From Halospeciosus flavus (lineage in GTDB: Archaea > Halobacteriota > Halobacteria > Halobacteriales > Halobacteriaceae), in the NCBI RefSeq assembly GCF_029814175.1, contig NZ_CP122312.1:1922001-1986000 (forward strand): a DNA stretch of 64,000 nt. The letters run 5' to 3'. Made by a program: the position numbers and the translations under genes. The notes beneath the pieces were generated by a model, which made no database searches, had not been told where the DNA came from, and was given only the letters and a program-made list of their open reading frames with translations. Position 1 is the stretch's first letter; each line of letters begins with the position of its first letter. Below are positions 26,621 to 36,530 of this stretch, piece after piece.

Positions 26621-27352
26621 CTACACGCCCCTTAAGTGCCACTCTTCGTGGGCGAGGAACTCCACGGCGTTGACGAGGTAGTGGGCGACGACCACGACGA
26701 AGAGGCTCCCCGAGAGGACGTAGACGGCCGCGAGCGCGAAGCCGAGGAGGGCCGCGACGGCGACCCCGACGCCGCCTTGGGCGGTGTGTGCGGCGCCGAA
26801 CAGGACGCTCGACAGGACTGCCAACAACCACGGGGAGACGCCGAACCCCGCCGCGACGACCCCGACGAGCACTCCGCGGAAGAGCAACTCCTCGACGCCC
26901 GCGACGAGCGGGAGGACGAGTCCGAGGAGGACGGCCCACCCGCGGACCGTCTCGGGCGAGAGAGTCTCGCGGAGCGCCTCGGAGTAGGGGACGCCGAACC
27001 ACTCACAGACGAACGAGAGCACCTCGTTGCCCAGCGAGAGGACGACTCCGGCACCGACGCCGACGGCGAGTGCCGTGGTCCCGACGTCCGCCGGCCCGAG
27101 GCCGAGCGCCGAGAGGGGGATCGACCACAGCCACGCCGCGGCGAGGAGTAACGCGCCGACGACGCCCTGCGAGAGCGCGACGTTGACGAGGAGCGCGGTC
27201 GGCGAGACGGCGGGCGTCGCCGCCGGTTCGGCGGGCGCACCCGCTCCCGTTTCGTCGGTGACGGCGGCCGCAGACGCCCGCGAGAGTGCGACGACGCCGA
27301 ACGCGACGAAGACGCCGAGACCGACGAAGGGCGCCCACGCTGGGTCGGACAT
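26621..27352 (-). CDS. CPBP-family intramembrane glutamic protease
   Basis: 243 residues with about seven membrane helices. The ABI/CAAX-protease motifs are present: EELLFRGVLVG (EExxxR), FGAAHTAQG (FxxxH) and HYLVNAVEF (HxxxN). Members process prenylated or other membrane proteins; substrates in haloarchaea are unknown. Probably first gene of a two-gene unit with the zinc-ribbon membrane protein. Confidence 0.85.
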   Translation of the reverse strand: MSDPAWAPFVGLGVFVAFGVVALSRASAAAVTDETGAGAPAEPAATPAVSPTALLVNVALSQGVVGALLLAAAWLWSIPLSALGLGPADVGTTALAVGVGAGVVLSLGNEVLSFVCEWFGVPYSEALRETLSPETVRGWAVLLGLVLPLVAGVEELLFRGVLVGVVAAGFGVSPWLLAVLSSVLFGAAHTAQGGVGVAVAALLGFALAAVYVLSGSLFVVVVAHYLVNAVEFLAHEEWHLRGV

Positions 27353-27422
27353 ACGCGTCAGTTCGGGGGCGGGGAATAAGGAGTCGGTGGTCGGGAGAGC
27401 GGAGGAGAGAAGAGCCGTGTCG

Positions 27423-29477
27423 CTACTGCGGACTCGGGCTACCGGTCGTCCCGCTCTGCTGGCCCTGCTTGTCGAGGGCCTTGCCCGTGATGGACTTGAG
27501 CCGGTCGACGAGCGAGTCCTTCTCGGGTTCGCCGACGAGGGCGACGTCGAGGACTTCGCTGATGTGGCTGACCGGGACGATGTCGATCTGCTCTTTGTAC
27601 TCCTCTTCGATCATGACGTCCTGTTCGTTGGCCTCCGGGATGATGACCGTGTCACAGCCGGCCTTCGCGGCGGCCTCGATCTTGTGGGTGACGCCACCCA
27701 CGGGGAGGACGTCGCCGCGGACGCTCAGACTGCCGGTCATCGCGAGGCTCTGGTCGACGGGGATGTTCTCCAGCGCCGAGATGACGGCGGTGGCGACGGT
27801 GATAGAGGCGGAGTCGCCGTCGACGCCACCCTCACCGACCTGGACGAACTGGATGTGGACGTCCTTCTCGGAGAGGTCCTCGTCGCTGAACTTCTTGATG
27901 ATGGCGGAGACGTTCTCGACGGCCTCCATCGCCATCTCCTTGAGCTGACCCGTGGCGATGACCTCGCCCGGACCCTGCGAGGGCGCGACCTCGGCCATCA
28001 CGGGCAGCATGATGCCGGAGTCGCCACCCATGACGGCGAGACCGTTGACGCGGCCGACCGCGCTCCCTTCGGAGACCTTCAGTTCGTAGTCCTTGCGGCG
28101 CTCGATGTAGTCGTCGGCGACCTGCTGTTCGATGGAGCGCGAGCGCTTCTTGGCCTCGAGGACGTCCTCGCGGGTCGTCTGCTCGTGACCCTTCGACTTC
28201 GCGAGGTCGCCCGCCACGCGGACGAGTCCGCCGAGGTCACGCAGTTTGAGCGTGAGTTGCTCTTTGCGGCCGGCGCGACGCTTGGCCTCGAGGATGATCT
28301 CGCGGACGGCGTCCGGTTCGAAGTGCGGGAGACGGCCGTCCTTCTCGACTTCCTGGGCCACGAAGCGCGCGTAGCGGCGGCGCATCTCGGGCGTGTCGTC
28401 GATGGTGTCCTCCATGTACACCTCGTACCCGTACCCCTTGATACGGGAGCGGAGTGCGGGGTGCATGTTCTCCATCGCGTCCATGTTCCCGGCGGCGACC
28501 ATGATGAAGTCACAGGGGACGGGTTCCGTCTGGACCATCGCGCCCGAGGAGCGCTCGGACTGGCCCGTGATGGAGAACTCGCCCTCCTGGATGGCCGTCA
28601 TCAGTTTCTGCTGGGAGCGGATGTCGAGGGTGTTGATCTCGTCGACGAAGAGGACCCCCTTGTTCGCCTTGTGGATGGCCCCGGCCTCGACGCGTTCGTG
28701 CGACGGCGTCTCCATGCCGCCGGACTGGAACGGGTCGTGGCGCACGTCGCCGAGGAGCGCGCCGGCGTGGGCGCCGGTGGCGTCCTCGAACGGCGCCATC
28801 TGCCGCTCGGCGTTGTTGATGAGGAGTTTCGGGACCATCGCGTCGCTCCCGCGGTTGGAGTAGCGGAAGGCGAAGTAGATGATACCCGCGGCGAGGATCC
28901 CGATGAGGATCTGGTGGACCACCAGGAACGAGTAGCCGATGATGACCGCGAGGATGATCCACATGAGGAAACTGCGCATCTGGTTGCGCTTGCGTGCTTC
29001 CTCCTTGTGGGCCTCGACGATCTGGTCGCCCTTCCCTGCCGGGACGGTGCGAACCTTCGGCTCGTTGGAGTCGTCCGGGTTGTGGTAGACCAGGACGTCC
29101 TGGAGGCTCTCCTTCGGGAGGAGGTGGCTCATCGCCTTGGCCAGCATCGACTTCCCCGTCCCCGGGGAGCCGATCATCATGACGTGTCGGTGCTGCTTGG
29201 CCGCGCGCAGCACGATGTCCCGGGCCTCTTCCTGTCCGATGACTTGATCGACGAGACGGTCGGGGACCTGAATGTCCGAGGTGTCGTCGACCAGGAGCCC
29301 ACCGAGGAGGTCGTCCTCGGCGTTCTCCTCGTCGATCTCGACGTCGCCTTCGACGTCGACCTCGCTCCCGAGGTCCTCGAGGTCCGTGTCGTCGAGGGAG
29401 TGGGAGTCGGGACCGGGCTCGTCGTGCCCGTCGTGCCCGCCCTGCGGCGGTGTTCCAGTCGGTTCGTCGTTGCTCAT
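27423..29477 (-). CDS. lon: Membrane-anchored ATP-dependent protease LonB
   Basis: 684 residues: an acidic N-terminus, AAA+ domain with Walker A GSPGTGKS (103-110), two membrane helices inserted in it (about 168-205, with [15 protein letters not shown]), Walker [11 protein letters not shown], and the Lon peptidase domain with the catalytic dyad Ser556 (GDSAS) and Lys599 (THKIEAA), 43 residues apart as in other Lon enzymes. LonB is essential in Haloferax volcanii and controls membrane carotenoid and lipid enzymes. The ATG at 29477 opens the typical MSNDEP tail; a longer open frame upstream is arginine-rich and unlikely. TATA-like agtatatca on the minus strand near 29516-29524. Confidence 0.96.
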   Translation of the reverse strand: MSNDEPTGTPPQGGHDGHDEPGPDSHSLDDTDLEDLGSEVDVEGDVEIDEENAEDDLLGGLLVDDTSDIQVPDRLVDQVIGQEEARDIVLRAAKQHRHVMMIGSPGTGKSMLAKAMSHLLPKESLQDVLVYHNPDDSNEPKVRTVPAGKGDQIVEAHKEEARKRNQMRSFLMWIILAVIIGYSFLVVHQILIGILAAGIIYFAFRYSNRGSDAMVPKLLINNAERQMAPFEDATGAHAGALLGDVRHDPFQSGGMETPSHERVEAGAIHKANKGVLFVDEINTLDIRSQQKLMTAIQEGEFSITGQSERSSGAMVQTEPVPCDFIMVAAGNMDAMENMHPALRSRIKGYGYEVYMEDTIDDTPEMRRRYARFVAQEVEKDGRLPHFEPDAVREIILEAKRRAGRKEQLTLKLRDLGGLVRVAGDLAKSKGHEQTTREDVLEAKKRSRSIEQQVADDYIERRKDYELKVSEGSAVGRVNGLAVMGGDSGIMLPVMAEVAPSQGPGEVIATGQLKEMAMEAVENVSAIIKKFSDEDLSEKDVHIQFVQVGEGGVDGDSASITVATAVISALENIPVDQSLAMTGSLSVRGDVLPVGGVTHKIEAAAKAGCDTVIIPEANEQDVMIEEEYKEQIDIVPVSHISEVLDVALVGEPEKDSLVDRLKSITGKALDKQGQQSGTTGSPSPQ

Positions 29478-29825
29478 AGAACGGGATACCGTTGCTAGTT
29501 TGGAGGGACGGACGCCTGATATACTTTCTCCCTCCGGCGAGTGCACAATCGGCCGCGAGAAGCGTCCTCGGCGCCGTTCTCGTCGGTCCGGTGACGTCGA
29601 GTGCGGGGAGTTTGTCACGGTCGTCGACGCGCCGTCGCGCACGGAACGTGGCTCGGCGGTTCACAGCCATTCGCTCACGGGTCGTTCCTCCCCGTTCGCG
29701 TTTCCGAGATTCTCACTCGCTCCCTCCGGTCGCTCGTTCCGAATCTCGTTCGCTCCGAATATCCCTCTCCTTTCCGTGACTCGCTATGTTTATGCACGAC
29801 ACTCCACAACCACCCTCCACGACTA
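29478..29825. other. Divergent promoter region of lon and nadM
   Basis: 348 bases without a gene. On the lon side lies a TATA-like element near 29516-29524, on the nadM side gtttatgc near 29788-29795, about 32 bases before the nadM ATG. Between them is copy B of the dispersed hairpin (29705-29748) embedded in GCTCGTTCC-type low-complexity sequence. Confidence 0.6.
29705..29748. repeat. Dispersed hairpin repeat, copy B
   Basis: CGAGATTC (29705-29712) pairs with GAATCTCG (29741-29748); the loop is the complement of the GAGCGAAGCGAG type in copy A, so this copy lies in the opposite orientation. It sits about 80 bases ahead of nadM. Confidence 0.72.
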
Positions 29826-30338
29826 ATGACGCGTGGGTTCTACATCGGCCGGTTCCAGCCCTATCACAACGGCCACCACCGGGTCGTCGAGCAGATCGCC
29901 GACGAGGTCGACGAACTCGTCGTCGGCATCGGGAGCGCCGGCGACTCGCACACCGACCGTAACCCCTTCACGGGCGGCGAGCGCATGATGATGATCACGA
30001 AGGCGCTCGTCGACGTCGACCTCGTGACCTACGTGGTGCCCATCGAAGACATCAACCGAAACGCGGTCTGGGTCAGCCACGTCCAGAGCATGAGCCCGCG
30101 CTTCGACATCGCCTACTCGAACAACCCCCTCGTGGTCCGACTGTTCAACGAGGCGGGCATCGAGGTCCGCCAGTCGCCGATGTTCGAACGCGACGTCCTC
30201 GAAGGCACGGAGATCCGCCGCCGGATGGTCGAGGGCGACGACTGGGAGAACCTCGTCCACCCGAAGGTAGCCGAGGTCATCGAGGAGATCGACGGCCTCG
30301 AACGGATTCGCCGCGTCGCCGACACGGACAGTTCTTAG
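29826..30338 (+). CDS. nadM: Nicotinamide-nucleotide adenylyltransferase
   Basis: Makes NAD from NMN and ATP. 170 residues: MTRGFYIGRFQPYHNGHHR with the nucleotidyltransferase HxGH equivalent (HNGH), then IGSAGDSHTDRNPFTGGER and the closing GTEIRRRMVEGDDWENLV. Archaeal NadM length (165-180). The ATG at 29826 begins the fold; a TATA-like gtttatgc lies about 32 bases upstream. Confidence 0.95.
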   Translation: MTRGFYIGRFQPYHNGHHRVVEQIADEVDELVVGIGSAGDSHTDRNPFTGGERMMMITKALVDVDLVTYVVPIEDINRNAVWVSHVQSMSPRFDIAYSNNPLVVRLFNEAGIEVRQSPMFERDVLEGTEIRRRMVEGDDWENLVHPKVAEVIEEIDGLERIRRVADTDSS

Positions 30339-30461
30339 GGGGCACTCCACGTCGTCACCGAACGTCTACCCGGCGTCGACCGACGACTACTGGACCCTAC
30401 CCGAGCGTCGCGGGAACGAACCCCACGGATTTACGTCGAGGAGTAACAACATCGGTTGTAA

Positions 30462-31985
30462 ATGTCCGATTCGCCCCCGATCGACCGCTACCCACAGCTG
30501 TCGGGACCGCTCTACCGGGCGGTCCAGCGCGAGGGTGTCTTCGACGACTCGAAGACGTTCGTCGACTGCGTCCCGCGCGTCGACCCGGCCGTGATTCGCG
30601 AACGCTTCCGCGCGCGCCGCGACGACGCCGACTTCGACCTCGACGCGTTCGTCCGCGAGCACTTCGACGTCCCGAGCGACGAGACCGAGACGCCCGACCT
30701 CCCGGCCGACCGCACGATGCACGAGCACGTCGACCTGCTCTGGGACCACCTCACCCGGCCGGCCGACGCCGACGTCGACCGGTGGGACACCCGCCTCCCG
30801 CTCCCGCGGCGCTACGTCGTCCCCGGAGGGCGGTTCCGCGAGATGTACTACTGGGACACCTACTTCACCGCCGAGGGACTGGCCGCGGACGGCCGCGTCG
30901 ACCTCGTCGCCGACCTCGCGGAGGACTACGCCAGCCTCGTCGACCGCGTCGGGCACGTCCCGAACGGGGCACGCCGCTACTTCCGGAGTCGTTCCCAGCC
31001 ACCGCTGTTCTACCGGCTCCTCGCCGTCCTCGAACACGAGCGGGGCTTCGCGGCCGTCGAACCCTACCTCGACCGCCTCGACGCCGAACACGACTACTGG
31101 CTGGACGGCGCGACCGACCTCGACGCGGGCGAGGCCCACCGCCGCGCCGTGAACGTCGACGGCACGGTGCTGAACCGGTACTGGGACGACCGCCCCGAAC
31201 CCCGACCCGAGTCCTACCGCGAGGACCGCGAACTCGCCGCCGACTTCGACCCCGACGAACGCCCCAAATTCTTCCGCGACGTCCGCGCCGCCTGCGAGTC
31301 CGGGTGGGACTTCTCGAGTCGCTGGCTCGCCGACCCCGACGACCTCCGCACGATACGGACGACCGACCTCGTCCCGGTCGACCTGAACGCCTTCCTCTTC
31401 GGGATGGAGACGCACCTCGCGGAGTGGTTCCGCGAGGCCGGTGAAGCGGACCGTGCCAGCGAGTACGACCGCCGCGCCGCCGAACGCCGCGAGGCCGTCG
31501 AAGCACACTGCTGGGTCTCCGAGCGAGGGACGTACGTCGACTACGACTGGCGACGCGACGAACGTGCCGAGCGGGAGACGCTCGCCTGCGCTGCGCCGCT
31601 GTTCACCGGACTCGCGAGCGACGACCGCGCCGCCGCCGTCGCCGACCGACTGGAGAGCGCGTTCCTCCAGGAGGGCGGCCTCGTCACCACGCTCGCCGAC
31701 AGCCCCGAGCAGTGGGACTGGCCGAACGGCTGGGCGCCGCTCCAGTACGTCGCGGTCCGAGGGCTCCAGCGCTACGGTCACGACGACCTCGCCCGGGAGG
31801 TCGCCGAGCGGTGGCTCGCGGCCAACCGCGCGCAGTTCGAGCGCACGGGGAAGATGCTGGAGAAGTACGACGTCGTCGACCCGGAGAGCGCGGCCGGCGG
31901 CGGCGAGTACGAACTCCAGGACGGCTTCGGGTGGACCAACGGCGTCGTCTCGGCCCTCCGCCGGGACCTCGACCTCGGGGAGTAG
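30462..31985 (+). CDS. Trehalase (GH37)
   Basis: Hydrolyses trehalose to two glucoses. 507 residues of (alpha/alpha)6 barrel. Both family signatures are visible: PGGRFREMYYWDTYF (about residues 120-134) and QWDWPNGWAPLQ (about 413-424); the catalytic Asp lies in VPVDLNAFLFGME and the Glu near YELQDGFGWTNGVV. No signal peptide, so it should act on trehalose kept as a compatible solute inside the cell. The promoter gtaacaacatcgg region is weak. No trehalose synthesis or uptake gene is adjacent. Confidence 0.92.
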   Translation: MSDSPPIDRYPQLSGPLYRAVQREGVFDDSKTFVDCVPRVDPAVIRERFRARRDDADFDLDAFVREHFDVPSDETETPDLPADRTMHEHVDLLWDHLTRPADADVDRWDTRLPLPRRYVVPGGRFREMYYWDTYFTAEGLAADGRVDLVADLAEDYASLVDRVGHVPNGARRYFRSRSQPPLFYRLLAVLEHERGFAAVEPYLDRLDAEHDYWLDGATDLDAGEAHRRAVNVDGTVLNRYWDDRPEPRPESYREDRELAADFDPDERPKFFRDVRAACESGWDFSSRWLADPDDLRTIRTTDLVPVDLNAFLFGMETHLAEWFREAGEADRASEYDRRAAERREAVEAHCWVSERGTYVDYDWRRDERAERETLACAAPLFTGLASDDRAAAVADRLESAFLQEGGLVTTLADSPEQWDWPNGWAPLQYVAVRGLQRYGHDDLAREVAERWLAANRAQFERTGKMLEKYDVVDPESAAGGGEYELQDGFGWTNGVVSALRRDLDLGE

Positions 31986-32033
31986 AGGCCGAACGACGAA
32001 CCGTTTTTCCACTCGCCGCGCACACTCCCGCGT

Positions 32034-32795
32034 ATGCTCACGCTCGCCTCCGACTTCGGCACGCCGTACCCGGCAGCGATGAAGGGAGTGATCCTCCAGC
32101 AGACGGACGCGCGACTCGTCGACGTCGCACACGACTTTCCTCGGCAGGACGTGCGGACGACGGCGTTCTGGCTGCGGGAGGTCCTGCCGTACTTCCCGCC
32201 GGCGGTCCACCTCGTCGTCGTCGACCCCGGCGTCGGCACCGACCGCGCCGCCGTCGTCGTCCGGGCGGGCGAACACGCACTCGTCGGTCCGGACAACGGC
32301 GTCCTCGTCCCGGTCGCGCGCGAACTCGCCCCCGACGGTGAGTTCGAGGTGTTCGAGATCCGCGGCCAGGAACCGGCGAGTTCGACCTTCCACGGCCGAG
32401 ACGTGTTCGCACCCGCCGCCGCGGAGGTCCACGAGGCCGGCGTCGAGGGATTCTCGACCCGCCCGGAGTTCGAGGCGACCGACGAGTGGGTCGACCTCTC
32501 CTTCCCCGACCCGGACCTCGGTACCGATGTGTGCCGCGGCGAGGTGCTGGCCGTCGACGACTTCGGGAACGCCGTCACCAACCTCCCGGGGAGCGTCCTC
32601 GATACCCTCCCCGAGCACGTCGCGGTGAACGGCCAGGAGGCCCCCGTCGCCGAGAGTTACGCCCACGTCGACGCCGGCCAGTGGTTGGTGACCGTCGGCA
32701 GCCATGGGAACGTCGAGTTGGCGGTCAACCGCGGCCGCGGCGACGAGGCGTTCGGCGTCGAACCGGGCAGCCCCGTCGAGTTGCGGGCGCCGTAA
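32034..32795 (+). CDS. SAM hydroxide adenosyltransferase (DUF62)
   Basis: Hydrolyses S-adenosylmethionine to adenosine and methionine. 253 residues starting MLTLASDFGTPYPAAMKG; VVVDPGVGTDRAAVVVR and LVGPDNGVL hold the Asp and the Asn/SAM pocket, and VDDFGNAVTNLP opens the C-terminal barrel. Family of fluorinase-like enzymes. A cgttttt element at 32002-32008 about 28 bases upstream suits a leaderless ATG. Six bases separate it from the TRIC gene, probably one transcript. Confidence 0.9.
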   Translation: MLTLASDFGTPYPAAMKGVILQQTDARLVDVAHDFPRQDVRTTAFWLREVLPYFPPAVHLVVVDPGVGTDRAAVVVRAGEHALVGPDNGVLVPVARELAPDGEFEVFEIRGQEPASSTFHGRDVFAPAAAEVHEAGVEGFSTRPEFEATDEWVDLSFPDPDLGTDVCRGEVLAVDDFGNAVTNLPGSVLDTLPEHVAVNGQEAPVAESYAHVDAGQWLVTVGSHGNVELAVNRGRGDEAFGVEPGSPVELRAP

Positions 32796-32801
32796 CCGCC
32801 G

Positions 32802-33419
32802 ATGAGTCCGATACCGGTCTTCGACGTGATGAACGCCGTCGGCCTCGTCGCCTTCGCGGTCGTCGGGTCGCTGAAGGCCAGCGACGCCCGCCTCGACCTG
32901 CTCGGGGTCTCGGTGCTCGGCTTCCTGACGGCGCTCGGCGGGGGCATCACCCGCGACGTCCTCGTGGGGCGGATTCCGGCGGCACTCAGCGGGAGCAACG
33001 ACGTCACGTGGGCGGCGCTGGGCGTCGTGCTGGCGATGGTCCTCGCACGAATCATCGAGGAGCGCCACCTCCTCGACCACCCCGCGTTGCTCGTCTCGGA
33101 CGCGGTCGGCCTCGCGGCGTTCGCGGCGACGGGCGCGCTCGTCGGCGTCGACGCGGGCGTCTCCGCGTTCGGCGTGGTCGTCCTCGCGGCGCTCACCGGC
33201 GTCGGCGGCGGGACCATCAGCGACGTGCTCCTCGACCGGATCCCGTTCGTCCTCACCGAGGACTTCTACGCCACCTGCGCCGTCGCCGGCGGGGTAGTCT
33301 TCGTCACGGCGACGGCGGCGGGAGTCGACCCCCGAACCGCCGCGGTGGCCTGTGCAGCCGTCGTCTTCGGGACGCGCGTGGCGGCGCTCCGGCGCGGGTG
33401 GGAACTCCCGCGGCTCTAG
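32802..33419 (+). CDS. TRIC-family (UPF0126) ion channel
   Basis: 205 residues, seven membrane helices from two inverted repeats. Each repeat carries the family pattern: VGLVAFAVVGSLKA with LGGGITRDVL, and VGLAAFAATGALVG with VGGGTISDVL. Prokaryotic TRIC channels conduct monovalent cations. Six bases after the SAM hydrolase, so co-transcribed; a functional link is unclear. Tail-to-tail 4-base overlap with the APC permease. Confidence 0.87.
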   Translation: MSPIPVFDVMNAVGLVAFAVVGSLKASDARLDLLGVSVLGFLTALGGGITRDVLVGRIPAALSGSNDVTWAALGVVLAMVLARIIEERHLLDHPALLVSDAVGLAAFAATGALVGVDAGVSAFGVVVLAALTGVGGGTISDVLLDRIPFVLTEDFYATCAVAGGVVFVTATAAGVDPRTAAVACAAVVFGTRVAALRRGWELPRL

Positions 33420-34870
33420 GGTTCGTCGTCCGACTCGTCGCGGTCGTCCGTCGAGTCGCCGACACCGTCCACGACGTCTTCGACGCCGTCACCGACCGCG
33501 TCGACCCCGTCGCCGACGCGTTCGACCGCCTCCTCCACGCCGTCCTCGACGCCGTCGGGGACGTGGTCTTCGAGTTCGCCGCGTTCGAAGTAGAGGAGTT
33601 CGACGAGGACGACGAACACCGCGACGACGAGGACCATCCAGAACGTGTGTCGCTCGCGGTGGTAGAGGTTCCAGAGCATCACCGGGGCGAAGGCGAACGC
33701 GCCGACCGCGCCGACGGCCGGCGGGACGGGGTGAATCGACGCCGCGTCGCGCTGGCGGAACGCGAGGACGCTCACCGACCCGAAGACGACGATGAACGCG
33801 AGCGACGCGAAGGAGGTGATGGCGCCGAGACTCCCCCACGCGGTGAACGCGGCGGTGACGAGTCCGAGGACGAGGATGGTCACGTCGGGCACGCCGTCGG
33901 CCTCGGCGTCGGCGAGTTGGTCGGGCAGGAGGTTCCCCGAGACGAGTTTCTTCGCGAAGTGGCCCGACGAGAAGAGGGTCGCGTTGATGGCGCTCCCCGT
34001 CGAGAACAGCGCCGATATCGAGATGACGAGGAAACCCAGCGAGGCGAGACCGAAGTAGCTCAGCATCGCCGACGCGGCGTCTGCGAGCGCGACGTGGGGG
34101 TGGTGCTGAATGGCCTGGGGTGCGAGATTCGTCGTCACGACGGCCACCAGGACGTAGATGACGACCGCGGTCGGAATCGAGAGGGAGACCGCCTTCCGGA
34201 TCGTCTCGGTCGGGTCCTCGATGCGCTCCTGGTCGTAGAAGAGGAGTTGCCACCCCTGGAAGGCGACGAAGGAGATGGCGGCCGCGACGATGGGGGTGAT
34301 GCCGGTGAGTCGGTCGAAACCGAGCCTGACCGGTTGGCCCGAGACGGGCGCGAGGTAGACGAGTCCCCAGACGCCGAACGCGACGAGGATGCCGACTTTC
34401 GCGGCGACGAGGACGTTCTCGGCCGACCCGGTGACGCGCGCCCCGGCGACGTTGAGGACGACGAACAGCGCCACCGCGAGCACGGAGACGACGGGACGGA
34501 GCGGGACGCCGGCGTAGCTGTCGGGTACCGCGGCGAAGCCCAGCGTGAACTCCGCGAACGCGAAGGCGTACATCGCCATCGAACCGATGTAGCCGAACAA
34601 CAGGGACCACCCGACCATCCCCGCGAGCGTGGAGTTGCCGACGAACTCCTGAATGAAGGAGACCGACCCCCCGCGCTGGTCGCCGAGCGCGTTGAGTACG
34701 TTGTACGAGTAGCCCGCACAGAGCGCGACGACGCCCGCGGCGACGAAGCCGAACCACGTCGCGTACATCGCGATTCCGGCGACCACCCCGAGGACGGCGT
34801 AGATACCGCCACCGATCATTCCGCCCAGGGCGATCGCGACACTCTCTCGAAGCCCGAACTGCTCCCCCAT
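33416..34870 (-). CDS. APC-family amino acid permease 1, with periodic acidic tail
   Basis: 484 residues with about twelve membrane helices. Helix 1 carries the APC substrate motif ALGGMIGGGIYAVLG; FQGWQLLFYDQERIEDP is the family loop after helix 6. After the last helix come about 55 residues of repeating DGVE/DAVGDGVEDVV pattern, an acidic amphipathic helix not found in the paralogue at 35202. The ATG at 34870 is used since 47 upstream residues are arginine-rich and atypical. The upstream region (from 35008) contains AACTGAGATA array 2. Substrate unknown. Confidence 0.88.
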   Translation of the reverse strand: MGEQFGLRESVAIALGGMIGGGIYAVLGVVAGIAMYATWFGFVAAGVVALCAGYSYNVLNALGDQRGGSVSFIQEFVGNSTLAGMVGWSLLFGYIGSMAMYAFAFAEFTLGFAAVPDSYAGVPLRPVVSVLAVALFVVLNVAGARVTGSAENVLVAAKVGILVAFGVWGLVYLAPVSGQPVRLGFDRLTGITPIVAAAISFVAFQGWQLLFYDQERIEDPTETIRKAVSLSIPTAVVIYVLVAVVTTNLAPQAIQHHPHVALADAASAMLSYFGLASLGFLVISISALFSTGSAINATLFSSGHFAKKLVSGNLLPDQLADAEADGVPDVTILVLGLVTAAFTAWGSLGAITSFASLAFIVVFGSVSVLAFRQRDAASIHPVPPAVGAVGAFAFAPVMLWNLYHRERHTFWMVLVVAVFVVLVELLYFERGELEDHVPDGVEDGVEEAVERVGDGVDAVGDGVEDVVDGVGDSTDDRDESDDEP

Positions 34871-35007
34871 GCGGGTGGTGTTCGGCCATCGGCGCGGAAA
34901 GAGTTGTGGCCCCGCCGACAGATAGACGGCGCACCAGCGTCGACGCGGCCGCCGACACGGGAGTCGGCCGGTCACCCGGTCGTCCCTCGACCGCTTCCAG
35001 AGGTGTA

Positions 35008-35124
35008 CCATATCTCAGTTATCGGGCCGACAACTGAGATACGCGGCCAATAACTGAGATATGGTGGAGATGGTCGATATATTCGGACAACAACTGAGAT
35101 ATACGCCCGATAACTGAGATATGG
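35008..35124. promoter_or_regulatory. Array 2 of phased AACTGAGATA repeats
   Basis: Five copies of the core start at 35011 (-), 35032 (+), 35052 (+), 35092 (+) and 35112 (+); steps 21, 20, 40, 20 leave an empty slot near 35072 which holds GATATATTCGG. The outer pair CCATATCTCAGTTAT (35008-35022) and ATAACTGAGATATGG (35050-35064) is a perfect 15-bp inverted repeat. The array lies 77 bp behind the stop of permease 2 and 138 bp ahead of permease 1. Same core, slot count and span as array 1 at 2490-2603. Confidence 0.82.
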
Positions 35125-35201
35125 GGCGAGGCGAGCACGTCGAACGACCACGCGGTTCGACGTCGACGACGTGAGCGAACGACGGACGACGGACGGCGGG
35201 G

Positions 35202-36530
35202 TCACTCGCCGAACTCCGGTTCGATGCGACGGGCGTAGGCGGCGAGCGTCCGGCGCTCGAAGTAGGTGAGTTCGACGACGAACACCGCCAGCGCGGTGAG
35301 GACGACTGCGACGAAGACGCGCGGTTCGCGAGTGGCGAGGTGCCAGAGCATCAGCGGCGCGAACAGCGCGGTCCCGAGGACGCCGACCGTCGGAATCACC
35401 GCACTCACGCGCTCGTCGTCGCGGAGAGTGAACGCGAGCGAACTCATCACGCCGAAGACGACGATGAACGCGAGCGACGCGAAGGAGGTGATACCCTCCA
35501 GACTGCCGTAGACGGTGAAGCCGACGGTGACGAGACCGAGGAGAAGCATCGTCCGTACGGGGATGCCGTCGGCGTCGCCGTCGCCGAACTGGTCGGGCAG
35601 GAGGTCCTCGCGGAGCATCCCCTTCGCGAAGTGCGCGGCCGAGAAGAGAGTCGCGTTGATGGCGCTACCCGTCGAGACGAGTGCGGCGACGCCGACGAGG
35701 ACGAACCCCGCCTCGCCGAGGACCGGGCGGGCGGCCACCGCGAGCGCCACCTCCTTCTTCCGGAGGATGAGTTCGGGCGAGAGGAGACTCGTCGTCACGA
35801 CGGCGACGAGGACGTACGTCGCGACGGCGACCGGAATCGCGGTGTAGATAGCTCGCGGGATGGTCCTGTCCGGGTCGTGGACGCTCTCGCGGTCGTAGAA
35901 GAGGAGTTGCCACCCCTGGAAGGCGACGAAGGAGACGGCGGCCGCGACCAGGGGACTCAGGCCGGAGAGTTCGCGGCTCACGAACTCCAGTTTCCCCTGC
36001 CGGAGTCCGTAGTAGGCACCCAACAGCCCGAATCCGAGGAGGACGACCATCTTCACGGCGACGAGGACGTTCTCGGTGACGCCGCTGGTCCGGGCGCCCA
36101 GGAGGTTCAGGCCGACGAACAGGCCGACCGCGGCGGTCGAGACGACCGGCCGGAGTGCCATCGCGCCGACCGCGTGGACACCCACCAGTTCGACGAAGAA
36201 ACTCCCGAAGGCGTAGGCGTACATCGCCATCGACCCGACGTACCCGAAGAGGAGCGTCCAGCCGACCATCCCCGCGAGCGTCGTGTTGTCCGAGGCCCAC
36301 TGGACGTACGTGACCGACGCTCCGTTCCGGTCGGCGACCTCGTTGAGTTTGGTGTAGGAGTACCCCGCACAGAGCGCCACGACGCCCGCGGCGACGAACG
36401 CGACCCACGCACCCGTCCCCGCGATGTTCGCGACGACGCCGAGGACGGAGAAGATACCGCCGCCGATCATCCCGCCGAGGGCGATGGAGACGGCGGAGAA
36501 CCACCCGAGCGTACCGTCGGAGTCCGACAT
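35202..36530 (-). CDS. APC-family amino acid permease 2
   Basis: 442 residues, paralogue of permease 1: the same helix-1 motif (ALGGMIGGGIFSVLG), the same FVAFQGWQLLFYDRESVHDP loop and STGSAINATLFSAAHFAKGM stretch. It lacks the long periodic acidic tail. Tandem same-strand position suggests duplication. ATG at 36530 starts eight residues before helix 1. A short AT-poor promoter region of about 130 bases separates it from the divergent HMA gene. Confidence 0.9.
   Translation of the reverse strand: MSDSDGTLGWFSAVSIALGGMIGGGIFSVLGVVANIAGTGAWVAFVAAGVVALCAGYSYTKLNEVADRNGASVTYVQWASDNTTLAGMVGWTLLFGYVGSMAMYAYAFGSFFVELVGVHAVGAMALRPVVSTAAVGLFVGLNLLGARTSGVTENVLVAVKMVVLLGFGLLGAYYGLRQGKLEFVSRELSGLSPLVAAAVSFVAFQGWQLLFYDRESVHDPDRTIPRAIYTAIPVAVATYVLVAVVTTSLLSPELILRKKEVALAVAARPVLGEAGFVLVGVAALVSTGSAINATLFSAAHFAKGMLREDLLPDQFGDGDADGIPVRTMLLLGLVTVGFTVYGSLEGITSFASLAFIVVFGVMSSLAFTLRDDERVSAVIPTVGVLGTALFAPLMLWHLATREPRVFVAVVLTALAVFVVELTYFERRTLAAYARRIEPEFGE

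Noticed and set aside
27027..29498. Open frame of about 823 codons opposite lon
   Set aside because: Antisense to LonB, whose catalytic residues are all present.
30387..33080. Very long open frame (about 897 codons) on the minus strand
   Set aside because: It runs antisense to trehalase, the SAM hydrolase and TRIC, which all have clear family motifs. Long antisense frames are expected at this G+C content.
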